Shown: in pieces, positions 33,516-42,461 of the stretch
How positions within the stretch are numbered: position 1 is the stretch's first letter
How the letters are laid out: each line of letters begins with the position of its first letter
Assembly (NCBI RefSeq): GCF_000745835.1
Contig: NZ_JQKB01000009.1
Location: 99,510-163,509 of the forward strand
DNA length: 64,000 nt
Direction: 5' to 3'
Source: Belnapia moabensis DSM 16746
Lineage (GTDB): Bacteria > Pseudomonadota > Alphaproteobacteria > Acetobacterales > Acetobacteraceae
Notes under the pieces: model-generated
What the model saw: only the letters and a program-made list of their open reading frames with translations
Told to the model about the DNA's origin: nothing
The model's database searches: none
Program-made: the position numbers and the translations under genes

Positions 33516-34273
33516 CCCTCGGCGCCGGCCGCGTCCTGCTGCTGCTTGGCTTGCTTCTGGCCTCTCCCGCGACGAGGGCCGGCGGCATGGCCTGCGACTC
33601 GCCGCCGGAGTTGCTGGCCTCCCATGCCGCGCTGCCGGCGACGGCCAGGGCGGCGAGCGCGGGGAGCCTGCGCATCCTCGTGGTCGGCAGTGCCTCGGTG
33701 CTCGGGCCGGGGACGAGCGGGCCGGGCGCGGCCTGGCCGGCGCGGCTGGAGGCGCTGATCCGGGCACGGGTGCCGCATCTCGCCCTCGAGGTGGTGACGC
33801 GGGGCGCGCGAGGGCTGACCACCGCCGAGACGGGGGCGATCATCGCCGCCGAGTTGGCGCGGGCGCCCTTCAACCTGGTGCTCTGGCAGGTGGGGACGGC
33901 GGAGGCGGTGCGCGGCCTCGACCTCGACGAGATGGTGGAGCAGGTGAATGAGGGCCTCGCCCGCATCGTCGCGGCGGGGGCGGATACGGTGCTGATGGAC
34001 CAGCAATTCTCCCGCTTCATGCGGGCCAATGCCAATGTCGATGCCTACCGGGATGCGCTGCGGCTGACGGCGGCGGCGCATGGCGTGCCGGTGCTGCGGC
34101 GCTGGGACCTGATGCAGGCCTGGGCGGAGGCGGATACCGTCGATATCGAGCGGGCCGGGCGGCAGGAGAAGGTGGCGGCGACGGACAAGCTCAACGACTG
34201 CCTGGCGCAGGCGATGCAGGCGCTGATCCGCGACGGGGTGGCGGAGGCGCGGGGGCGGCCGGGGCAGAGGTAG
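33512..34273 (+). CDS. SGNH-fold exported protein coupled to OpgC
   Basis: A 253-residue secreted protein with a signal peptide (LLLLGLLLASPATRA) and an SGNH-like core: ILVVGSASVLGPGTSG at the position of the serine block, RGARGLTTAETGA, then LVLWQVGTAEAVRG in place of the usual Asn block. The serine block reads GSAS rather than GDS, and the final Asp-x-x-His is not obvious (EKVAATDKLNDC), so catalysis is uncertain. The start overlaps the opgC stop. It may bind or hydrolyse the acylated glycan made by the OpgC-like enzyme. Confidence 0.8.
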   Translation: MTLGAGRVLLLLGLLLASPATRAGGMACDSPPELLASHAALPATARAASAGSLRILVVGSASVLGPGTSGPGAAWPARLEALIRARVPHLALEVVTRGARGLTTAETGAIIAAELARAPFNLVLWQVGTAEAVRGLDLDEMVEQVNEGLARIVAAGADTVLMDQQFSRFMRANANVDAYRDALRLTAAAHGVPVLRRWDLMQAWAEADTVDIERAGRQEKVAATDKLNDCLAQAMQALIRDGVAEARGRPGQR

Positions 34274-34335
34274 CGGACAAAGGTAGAGATCGTTCGGCCT
34301 GTTCGGCGGGGCGTGGGGCGGCCTATATCTGGGTG

Positions 34336-35648
<1,313 letters not shown>

Positions 35649-35652
<4 letters not shown>

Positions 35653-35873
35653 TCCCGGCGCGCTACGGGGCGCTGCTCTTCCCGCTGGTCATGACCTTCT
35701 TCATGGCCGGGGTGGTCTCGGCGCTGCTGACCCTCGTCAACCTCGGCCTGCGGTCGGACTTCCTGCTGCTGTGGCTGGCGAACTGGGCGTTGGCCTGGAG
35801 CTTCGCCTACCCCGCCGCGCTGCTGGCCATCCCGGCGGCGCGGCGGATCGTCGGCTGGCTGACGGCCGGCTGA
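35649..35873 (+). CDS. DUF2798-type small membrane protein
   Basis: A 74-residue protein with two hydrophobic helices (LFPLVMTFFMAGVVSALLT and WLANWALAWSFAYPAALLA) and the family's LVNLGLRSDFLLLWL linker. The start is GTG, overlapping the glcF stop by four bases, so it is translated with glcF. DUF2798 proteins are of unknown function. The gene ends 3 bp before the stop of the convergent BrkB-type gene. Confidence 0.85.
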
Positions 35874-35876
35874 GGC

Positions 35877-36968
35877 TCAGGCGACGGTGTCGGCCATCTT
35901 CGCGCCGCGGGCGCCCATCGGGCGCTCGGGGCCGCTGGTGGTGTCGCGGGCGGTCTGGTGCTCCATCTCGGCGTCCAGCTCGGCGCCGGCGAGGACGACG
36001 GTGGAGGAGAGCCAGACCCAGGTCATGAAGCCGATCACCGCGCCGAGCGAGCCATAGGTCTCGTTGTAGCTGCCGAAATTCGAGACGTAGTAGGAGAAGC
36101 CGACCGAGAAGGCGACGAAGCCGATGGCGGCGACGGCGCTGCCCCAGCTCACCCAGCGCCATTGCGCGCGGTCGCGGCTCGGCCCGTAGCGGTAGAGGAA
36201 GGCGAGGAAGAGGCCGATGGCTCCCAGCAGCACCGGCCAGCGGGCGAGGCCGAGCAGCGTGCCGATGGTCCCGCCGATGCCGAGGAAGTTCAGCGCCACG
36301 GGCAGCACGACGACGGCGGCCATCGCCAGCAGGATGAAGAGGATGCCGCAGAGGGTGAAGGCGAGCGTCACCGCCGTGCGCATGAGGAAGCCGCGGCGCT
36401 CCTTCTCGGAATAGACGATGTTCAGCGCGTCGACGATCGCCTTCATCGCTTGGTTCGAGGACCAGAGCGAGGTGGCGAGGCCGATCACCGCGCCGATGCC
36501 GAGGCTGGTGCCGCCCTTGGAGACGATGCGCTTCACCTGCTCGTCGATGATCTGCATGCCGCCTTCGGGGACGATGACGGCGACGGCGCGGAGGTGCTCG
36601 CCGATGGTCGCCGGGTCGGCGAAGAGGCCGTAGATGGAGATCAGCGCGCCGATCGCCGGGAAGAGGGCGAGCAGGGTGTAGAAGGTGACGCCGGCGGCCT
36701 CGGTCAGCAGCCGGTCCTCGGAGATCTGCGAGGCGGTGCGCTTGAGGATGTCCCACCAGCCGCGGGCGGGGATCTGGCCGGGATGGGCGGCGAGGCGGCC
36801 GCGGTCATCGGCTGGGGTGGCGGGGGCGGAGGCGCCAGGGGAGGTGCCGGGGCGGCGGGCGCGCTGGGGCTGGCCCTGCTGGCGGCCGGTGCCGAAGAGC
36901 AAGGTGGCGCCGGCGGCGAGCGCAACAGCGGTGGCGAGAAAGGCGTTGGGTTGGGAGTCGGACCGCAT
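35877..36968 (-). CDS. YihY/BrkB-family inner membrane protein
   Basis: A 363-residue membrane protein. A short N-terminal hydrophobic segment and a Pro/Arg-rich linker (about 1-70) precede the conserved core with about six helices. Family marks are AAGVTFYTLLALFPAIGALISIYGL, SLWSSNQAMKAIVDALNIVY and YGSLGAVIGFMTWVWLSSTVVLAGAELDAEME. The family was once called ribonuclease BN but is a membrane protein of unclear, possibly transport, function. The start ATG follows GGAGAG. Confidence 0.92.
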   Translation of the reverse strand: MRSDSQPNAFLATAVALAAGATLLFGTGRQQGQPQRARRPGTSPGASAPATPADDRGRLAAHPGQIPARGWWDILKRTASQISEDRLLTEAAGVTFYTLLALFPAIGALISIYGLFADPATIGEHLRAVAVIVPEGGMQIIDEQVKRIVSKGGTSLGIGAVIGLATSLWSSNQAMKAIVDALNIVYSEKERRGFLMRTAVTLAFTLCGILFILLAMAAVVVLPVALNFLGIGGTIGTLLGLARWPVLLGAIGLFLAFLYRYGPSRDRAQWRWVSWGSAVAAIGFVAFSVGFSYYVSNFGSYNETYGSLGAVIGFMTWVWLSSTVVLAGAELDAEMEHQTARDTTSGPERPMGARGAKMADTVA

Positions 36969-37101
36969 GTTCGGCTCTCCGAGGATCAGGATTCGATTCA
37001 GGCAACGCACCGATGGCGCTTGGGTGCCCGGTCGATCGCGAATTGCGTCACGTGCGGTTCCGGGGCCTGCTGCGGGGAAAGGGGCGGGAGGGATTCGGGT
37101 G

Positions 37102-38088
37102 ATGCATCTGCGACGCCGAGGGCTGCTGGCCGTGCCCTTCCTTGCTTCGCTGCCGGCGGCGGCGCAGGGCGGCTATCCCGAGCGGCCGGTGAGCCTGGTC
37201 GTGCCCTTCCTCGCCGGGGGTTCCACCGATATCGCGGCGCGGATCATGGCGGAGCGGATGGCGCCGCAGCTTGGGCCCTCGGCGCGGATCGTGGTCGAGA
37301 ACCGGGCGGGGGCGGGGGGCTCGGTCGGGACGGAATGGGTGCGGCACCGGCCGGCGGATGGTTATACGCTGCTGCTGGCCAGCGCTTCGGCGCTCGGGAC
37401 CAATCCGGCGGCGCTGCCGGAGCAGACGCCCTATGATCCGGTCGAGGATTTCACCGCCATCGCCCTCGTCGGCGGCGGGCCGATGGTGCTGGTGGTGCCG
37501 GCCGCCTCGCCCTTCCGCGACGTGCGGGCGCTGCTGGAGGCGGTGCGCGCCAAGCCGGGACAGATGACCTGGGCGACCTCCGGGGCGGGAGGGATCGGGC
37601 ATCTGACCGGCGAGTATCTGAAGCTCCGGGCCGGCGGGCTCCGGGCGGAGCATGTGCCCTATCGGGGCGGCTCGGCGGTGATGGAGGCGTTGGCGAAGGG
37701 GGAGGTCGATTACTCGCTGGAGGTGCTGGCCTCGGTGGCGCCGCATCTGCGCGACGGGCTGTCGCGGGGGCTGGCGGTGAGCGCGCTGCGGCGGCATCCG
37801 CTCTTCCCCGATATCCCGACGCTCGACGAGAGCGGGTTGCCGGGCTTCGAGGTGACGACCTGGAATGTGCTGGTCGGGCCGCGCGGGCTGCCGGAGCCGG
37901 TGGTGGCGCGGCTGGCGGCGGCGGCGGGGGCGGTGCTGGCGGACCCGGCGGCGGCGAAGCGGCTGGCGGCGGCGGGCGTCGATCCGGCCGGGCCGGGGAC
38001 ACCGGCGGCGACGCGGGCCTTCCTGGTGGCGGAGCGGGAGAAATTCGCCGGCATCGTGGAGAAGGCCGGGCTGCGCCTCGGGCGGTGA
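37102..38088 (+). CDS. Bug-family tricarboxylate-type solute-binding protein
   Basis: A 328-residue periplasmic binding protein of the Bug/TctC family. A signal peptide (RRRGLLAVPFLASLPAAAQG) precedes the canonical YPERPVSLVVPFLAGGSTDI, with IVVENRAGAGGSVGTEWV and HVPYRGGSAVMEALAKGEVDY following. These proteins bind carboxylates such as citrate or aromatic acids. No TctA or TctB membrane genes are nearby, as is usual for the large orphan Bug sets of beta- and alphaproteobacteria. Two strong hairpins follow the stop. Confidence 0.94.
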   Translation: MHLRRRGLLAVPFLASLPAAAQGGYPERPVSLVVPFLAGGSTDIAARIMAERMAPQLGPSARIVVENRAGAGGSVGTEWVRHRPADGYTLLLASASALGTNPAALPEQTPYDPVEDFTAIALVGGGPMVLVVPAASPFRDVRALLEAVRAKPGQMTWATSGAGGIGHLTGEYLKLRAGGLRAEHVPYRGGSAVMEALAKGEVDYSLEVLASVAPHLRDGLSRGLAVSALRRHPLFPDIPTLDESGLPGFEVTTWNVLVGPRGLPEPVVARLAAAAGAVLADPAAAKRLAAAGVDPAGPGTPAATRAFLVAEREKFAGIVEKAGLRLGR

Positions 38089-38119
38089 CAGTCGGGCCGG
38101 GCCCGGCCATGACGGGGAA

Positions 38120-38146
38120 GCCTGCCGCGGCCTGGCCGCGGCAGGC
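38120..38146. terminator. 12-bp hairpin in a convergent gap (first of two)
   Basis: GCCTGCCGCGGC and GCCGCGGCAGGC form a perfect 12-bp stem with a three-base loop between the convergent Bug and response-regulator genes. There is no T-run on either strand, so it may act as a roadblock or Rho-assisted terminator. Confidence 0.55.
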
Positions 38147-38156
38147 GGTGCGAGGC

Positions 38157-38186
38157 CCCCGCGAAGCTGCGAGCGGCTTCGCGGGG
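38157..38186. terminator. 11-bp hairpin in a convergent gap (second of two)
   Basis: CCCCGCGAAGC and GCTTCGCGGGG make a perfect 11-bp stem with an 8-base loop, five bases before the end of the response-regulator gene. Likely a bidirectional terminator element together with the preceding hairpin, but without a clear T-tract. Confidence 0.55.
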
Positions 38187-38191
38187 AATTC

Positions 38192-38920
38192 TCAGGCCGC
38201 GCGGCGGGCCATCATGCGGGAGGTGGCGACCGGGTTCAGCCGGTAGCCGCCGCTCTCGGTGACGAGGAGGCGGTTGTCGGAGGGATCGGTCTCGATCTTC
38301 TGCCGCAGGCGGTAGATGTGGGTCTCCAGCGTGTGCGTGGTGACGGCGGCGTTGTAGCCCCAGACCTCGCTCAGCAGGATCTGCCGCGGCACCGGGCGGC
38401 CGCCGGCGCGGTAGAGGAATTTCAGGATCGCCGTCTCCTTGTCGGTGAGGCGGACCTTACGCTGGCGCTTCGGCTCCAGCAGGAGGCGCGCGCTCGGGCG
38501 GAAGATGTAGGCGCCGATCGGGAAGACCGCGTCCTCGCTGTTGTCGAAGACGCGGAGCTGCGCGCGCATGCGGGCCATCAGCTCGGAGATGCGGAAGGGC
38601 TTGGCGATGTAGTCGTTGGCGCCGGAATCGAGGCCGCGGATGACATCGGATTCCGCATCGGCGCCGGTCAGCATCATGATCGGCATGCGGCGGCCCTCGC
38701 GGCGGAGCGCGGCGCAGAAGTCGCGGCCGTCGCCGTCGGGCAGGCCGACATCGAGCAGGATGAGGTCGTAATGCGCGTCCGTGGCGAGGCGGCATTCGGC
38801 CTCGGCGAGGCATTCCGCCTGGTCGGCGACGAATTCGCAGCCATAGCCCAGCTGCTCCGCCAGGGTGGCGCGCAGCATGGCGTCGTCCTCGACGATCAGC
38901 ACCCGGCGAAAGGCGGACAT
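38192..38920 (-). CDS. OmpR-type response regulator (orphan)
   Basis: A 242-residue two-domain regulator. The receiver has the acidic pair E11/D12/D13 (VLIVEDDAM), phospho-acceptor D57 (ILLDVGLPDGDG), the threonine in MMLTGAD and the lysine in DYIAKPF, so it should be phosphorylated normally. The C-terminal winged helix (VRLTDKETAILKFLYRAGG, SEVWGYNAAVTTHTLETHIYRLRQKIE) binds DNA. No sensor kinase is adjacent; the partner must lie elsewhere. It is a single-gene unit convergent with the Bug gene. Confidence 0.93.
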   Translation of the reverse strand: MSAFRRVLIVEDDAMLRATLAEQLGYGCEFVADQAECLAEAECRLATDAHYDLILLDVGLPDGDGRDFCAALRREGRRMPIMMLTGADAESDVIRGLDSGANDYIAKPFRISELMARMRAQLRVFDNSEDAVFPIGAYIFRPSARLLLEPKRQRKVRLTDKETAILKFLYRAGGRPVPRQILLSEVWGYNAAVTTHTLETHIYRLRQKIETDPSDNRLLVTESGGYRLNPVATSRMMARRAA

Positions 38921-39020
38921 GGGACTTCTCCGTCATTGATGCGACGGGCTTTGTCGCCTGCCGCTTGTTCCGATGGCGGGGAGGTTAGTCCCGGGTCATC
39001 GCGGGCCTATGTGCTCCGCG

Positions 39021-39548
39021 TCACAAAAACACCGATTTGTGTCTCAAATGTCCCGCGCGGCGGGCGAGGATGTCGGCGAGGGTGACGGGGCGGAAGCCCT
39101 GGGCATCGACGCCGACATCCGTCTGGCGCGGCAGGGGCTTGAGGCGGCCATGGCTGTGGCCGTGCAGGTTCAGCCAGCCGCGATGCATGTTGCGCCAGGT
39201 GCGGAAGGCGTAGTGGCAGAGGACGAGGCCGTGGCCGTCGAGCATCAGCTCGGCATAGGGCTGGATGCTGGACCAGCCGGCGAGGGCGAGCGTCGCCGGG
39301 CCGTCGTTGTTGCCGGTGACGAGGTGCTTGCGGCCGTGCAGGCGGGCGAGCAGATCGGTGAGGGCCGGGGGCTTCGGGCCGAGGGCGAAGTCGCCGAGAT
39401 GCCAGACCTCGTCATCGGGGGAGACCGTCGCATTCCAGCGCTCGGTCATCGTGGCGTCCATCTCCGCCACCGTGGCGAAGGGGCGGCGGTAGAGGGCGCG
39501 GGCGCCGGCATGGCCGAAATGCGTGTCGGCGGTGAAGAAGATGGTCAC
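39021..39548 (-). CDS. Calcineurin-like metallophosphoesterase
   Basis: A 175-residue metallophosphoesterase. Its metal motifs are all present: FFTADTHFGH at the N-terminus, EVWHLGDFALG, LVTGNNDG, then LCHYAFRTW and LNLHGHSHGRLK. Starts at a GTG that overlaps the helicase stop as GTGA, so it is translated with the helicase. Small stand-alone enzymes of this type hydrolyse phosphodiesters such as nucleotides or nucleic acid ends. Coupling to a helicase suggests a role in nucleic acid processing or repair. Its own substrate is unknown. Confidence 0.88.
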   Translation of the reverse strand: MTIFFTADTHFGHAGARALYRRPFATVAEMDATMTERWNATVSPDDEVWHLGDFALGPKPPALTDLLARLHGRKHLVTGNNDGPATLALAGWSSIQPYAELMLDGHGLVLCHYAFRTWRNMHRGWLNLHGHSHGRLKPLPRQTDVGVDAQGFRPVTLADILARRAGHLRHKSVFL

Positions 39549-41440
39549 TGCGCCGCGCGGCGACCGACGGGCGGGCGCCAGTCGCGGCGCTGGCGGGCGG
39601 CCCAGCCGAAGCGGTGGTCGCCTTCCAGCAGGTGCAGGTGCTCGCGCAGGCGGTTGCGGCCGAGCCAAGCGCGGGCGGCTTCCAGCTCCTCGACCGACAT
39701 CTCGCCGCGGGCCTTGCCGAGCACGCGTTTCAGGGCGGCGTTGTAGGCGTGGTAGAGGCTGGCGCCGCGCGGGATGGCGCCCGAGAGGCCTTCCGCCGAA
39801 TCCTCGACCGCCTGGGCGGCGACGAGATCGCCGAGCTGGTGGCGCAATTGGCGCTCGGCCCGCGACGGGGTGAGGAGGTCGGCTTGCTGCTCTTCCTCGG
39901 GCGTGCGGGCGGCGGCGAGGCCGGCGGCGAGGTCGGGGCCGGGGCGCAGCGTGCTCAGGCGGAGGGTGAGGGCGTTGCTCTCGAGCGGGATGATTCCGTG
40001 GCGCTCGCGGGCTTCGGCCAGCTCGTCCTCCAGCCAGTCGGGCAGGGCGAGGGCGGGTTGGCGGGGCGGGCGGCGGTCGGGCTTGGCGCGGGTGCCCTGC
40101 TCGCGCTCCATCCGCCAGCGGAAGCGGGCGAAGAGCGGGTCGTCGGGGTGGAAGACCAGGGCGCGCTGGGACTCGTAGGGGCCGGCGCGTGGGTCGACGC
40201 GGGTGGCGCGGGCGACCATCTGCTCCAGCCAGGGGCGGGAGCGGATATGGGTCAGCGCAGCGACGACGGCGACTTCCGGCGCGTCCAGCCCCTCATAGGC
40301 CATGGCGACGGTGACGAGGATGGAGGGCTCGGGCGTCAGGCGGAAGGCAGCGAGCGTCTCCTGCGCGCCGGGCTCGTCGGAGACGGCCAGTGCCGCGGTG
40401 CCAGGCTGGTCGGCGGGAATCCATTGGCGCAGCAGGTCGAGGTAGCGGCGGGCCTCGCGCTGGTCCGGCGCGACGACGAGAAGCTTGCCGAGGCCGCGCG
40501 GCGTCTCGCCCGGGGCGGCGCCCAGCGTGCGGCGGCGCTCGGTGCGGAGGGTCCGTGTCGCCAGGAAGGCGCGGCGGAGCAGGCCTTCGGCGAAGCCGGT
40601 GCGGAGCGCGGTGAAGAGGGCGGGGCGCGTCGCCTCGTGCGGCGCCGGGGCGCGCAGGCGGTGCGGGCCGAGGCGGGGGCGTTCGCCGCCCGCCTCGGGT
40701 TCGGGGCCGAGCCAGGCGGCCTCGCCGTCGAGGGCGCCGAAGGAGACGGGGAGGACGGCGCGTTCGGCCAGCGCGCGGGCGCGGCTGTAGCCGATGACGG
40801 CCCAGCCGGGGGCGGCGAGGTCGACCTCCTGCTTGCCGCCGGCGGCGCGGCGATAGGGCAGCCAGAGGATGCGGCGGCCATCGGCCCGCTCCAGTGTGCC
40901 GGAGAGGAGGAGGCGCACGCCGGCGAGGGAGAGCAGTGGCTCGATGGGGGCGGACCAAGCGGCGGCATCGGCGGCCGCGTCGTGGCCGCCGGCGGCATCG
41001 GCCTCGGCGAGTGCCGGAAGGTGGTGGACCTCGTCGACGACGAGCAGGTAGCGGTGGCGGCGGAAGGCGGCGAGGTGCAGGTCGGGCGCGGCGGCGATGC
41101 CCTGGTAGGTGGTGACATAGCCGGCGAGGCCGCGACAGGGGTCGCCCGGGCTGTTGTCGGCGGCGCGGACGGAGAGGCCGTGGCCGAGCGCCTCGCGCCA
41201 GGCGGGGTCGGCGAAGGCTTCCTCGGCCTGGAGGCGGAGGCTGTCGCGCGGGACGACCCAGCAGACGCGCTCGCAGAGGCCGGCGGCGATCAGCGTGTGG
41301 GCGGCCAGCACCGGGAGGAGCGACTTGCCGCCGCCGGGCGTGACGGCGGCCAGGATGTCGCGCAGCCCACCGGCCTCGCCCGCGGCGATGGCCTGGACGA
41401 TGGCGAGGAGCTCGCTCTGGTGGCTGCGGAGCGACCTCAT
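39545..41440 (-). CDS. Superfamily 2 DEVH helicase (ResIII-like)
   Basis: A 631-residue putative helicase. Walker A is TPGGGKS at residues 34-40, the Walker B box is DEVHH at 136-140, motif Ia-like VVPRDSLRLQAEEAF follows, and the second RecA domain has ILVTVAMAYEGLDAPEV and the motif VI arginines in LEQMVARATRVDP. The C-terminal roughly 180 residues show no recognised nuclease motif. It resembles the motor subunits of type III restriction and other ResIII-family proteins, but no methyltransferase is nearby. It is encoded with a metallophosphoesterase in overlapping frames, forming a two-gene unit. Confidence 0.87.
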   Translation of the reverse strand: MRSLRSHQSELLAIVQAIAAGEAGGLRDILAAVTPGGGKSLLPVLAAHTLIAAGLCERVCWVVPRDSLRLQAEEAFADPAWREALGHGLSVRAADNSPGDPCRGLAGYVTTYQGIAAAPDLHLAAFRRHRYLLVVDEVHHLPALAEADAAGGHDAAADAAAWSAPIEPLLSLAGVRLLLSGTLERADGRRILWLPYRRAAGGKQEVDLAAPGWAVIGYSRARALAERAVLPVSFGALDGEAAWLGPEPEAGGERPRLGPHRLRAPAPHEATRPALFTALRTGFAEGLLRRAFLATRTLRTERRRTLGAAPGETPRGLGKLLVVAPDQREARRYLDLLRQWIPADQPGTAALAVSDEPGAQETLAAFRLTPEPSILVTVAMAYEGLDAPEVAVVAALTHIRSRPWLEQMVARATRVDPRAGPYESQRALVFHPDDPLFARFRWRMEREQGTRAKPDRRPPRQPALALPDWLEDELAEARERHGIIPLESNALTLRLSTLRPGPDLAAGLAAARTPEEEQQADLLTPSRAERQLRHQLGDLVAAQAVEDSAEGLSGAIPRGASLYHAYNAALKRVLGKARGEMSVEELEAARAWLGRNRLREHLHLLEGDHRFGWAARQRRDWRPPVGRRAAQ

Positions 41441-41567
41441 GCGGGGTGCGACTCGGACACGCTAGAATCTTGAAGTTACATGGATTCCGTGTCGAGCGTC
41501 TTTCGCCGGGTGGCGGGCCTGCTTCGGGAGGCTTGCGGGATGGGCGCGGGCCGGGTGCGCCGGCCGG

Positions 41568-41888
41568 CTATGCGGGGCTGGACAGCTTCATGAGCAGGAG
41601 GCCGCTCACGATCAGCCCGGCCGCGAGCAGGCGAGGCAGGCTCGCCGCTTCGCCAAGGAAGGCGATCCCGACGACGAATGCTCCGACTGCACCGATTCCT
41701 GTCCACACGGTGTAGGCGGTGCCGAGCGGGAGCACCCGCATGGACCAGGCGAGGAGGCCGAAGCTCACCAGCATTCCGGCCAGGGTGATGATCGAGGGCC
41801 AGAGGCGCGTGAAGCCGTCCGATTGCTTCATGGCGAAGGCCCAGACGACCTCAAAAAGACCAGCGATGCAGAGAATGAGCCAAGCCAC
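41568..41888 (-). CDS. sugE: SMR-family exporter SugE/Gdx (probable guanidinium exporter)
   Basis: A 106-residue small multidrug resistance protein with four membrane helices. The conserved glutamate of helix 1 is in [20 protein letters not shown], and [23 protein letters not shown] and [12 protein letters not shown] are typical of the SugE/Gdx branch, which exports guanidinium ion. The GTG start follows AGGAGG with five bases between. A hairpin with an ACGG loop lies just upstream, similar to a half of the guanidine-II riboswitch. Confidence 0.92.
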   Translation of the reverse strand: MAWLILCIAGLFEVVWAFAMKQSDGFTRLWPSIITLAGMLVSFGLLAWSMRVLPLGTAYTVWTGIGAVGAFVVGIAFLGEAASLPRLLAAGLIVSGLLLMKLSSPA

Positions 41889-41911
41889 GACAGCCTCCTG
41901 CGAACAAGCTG

Positions 41912-41925
41912 CCGGGCCGTCCCGG
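41912..41925 (-). promoter_or_regulatory. Guanidine-II-like hairpin upstream of sugE
   Basis: On the minus strand CCGGG-ACGG-CCCGG forms a perfect 5-bp stem with an ACGG loop 12 bases before the sugE Shine-Dalgarno. The guanidine-II (mini-ykkC) riboswitch is made of two such hairpins with ACGR loops ahead of sugE genes. The expected partner is not convincing here: the nearest upstream candidate, GAGG-CCACGT-CCTC, has a larger, non-matching loop. So this is at best a partial or divergent riboswitch. Confidence 0.35.
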
Positions 41926-42141
41926 ACTTGAACCCGCGAAGGGGGAGGACGTGGCCTCGCGCGGGACATTTGGAGCGAGAAAGGCGGGCCGTCAACGTTT
42001 CCTACCAGTCCCGCTTTGCCGCTTCCGAATACCGCTCAATTAGGTCCAAGTCATAAATCGAAGCAGAAACTTGATCTCGCGCCTGCTGTGGTATTTGAGG
42101 CGCCGATCCGATGTCTGCGGTCCCGTTTGGACTTCAGGCGT

Positions 42142-42216
42142 TCACCGCAGCCCGAAGAAGGACAGTACCGCCACGACAACGACGACGAGGCCAACGATGT
42201 AGATGATATTGTTCAT
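42142..42216 (-). CDS. 24-residue hydrophobic microprotein
   Basis: ATG AAC AAT begins a 24-codon frame reading MNNIIYIVGLVVVVVAVL then SFFGLR, ending in TGA. It is one membrane helix with a short basic end. A GGAG stretch lies 10 bases upstream. Very similar tiny proteins (MNNIIYIVGL...LSFFGLR) are, from memory, common in alphaproteobacteria and usually unannotated. It lies 253 bp upstream of sugE in the same direction. Function unknown; membrane insertion is likely. Confidence 0.78.
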   Translation of the reverse strand: MNNIIYIVGLVVVVVAVLSFFGLR

Positions 42217-42461
42217 GCCAATGCTCCATTGTTCGCTATCGAGACCGATTGCGCCGGCCGCAGACCATAAGTGTTGCGATGCGGTTCAGTTCCCCAACAG
42301 GACCGCCAGCCGCCATGCGGCTTCGGAATCTCCTGGCTGGTCCGTCTGAGGGCGGCCCGCCGGGCCAGATGCGCCGCACGCAAACCCGGCATGCGGCTTT
42401 GCGCGGCCACCGGCCATCAAACCGTTTTCCTGCCTTCCGCAGCGGGCTCTAAGCTTCAGAG

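Noticed and set aside
41889..41958. tRNA-like T-arm (GGGTTCAAGTCC) upstream of sugE
   Set aside because: The stem pairs at only three of five positions and there is no acceptor or anticodon arm, so it is not a tRNA or tRNA fragment that can be supported.
42213..42410. 65-codon minus-strand frame upstream of the P450 gene
   Set aside because: No ribosome-binding site, Arg/Ala-rich composition and it overlaps the start of the better-supported 24-codon microprotein gene.
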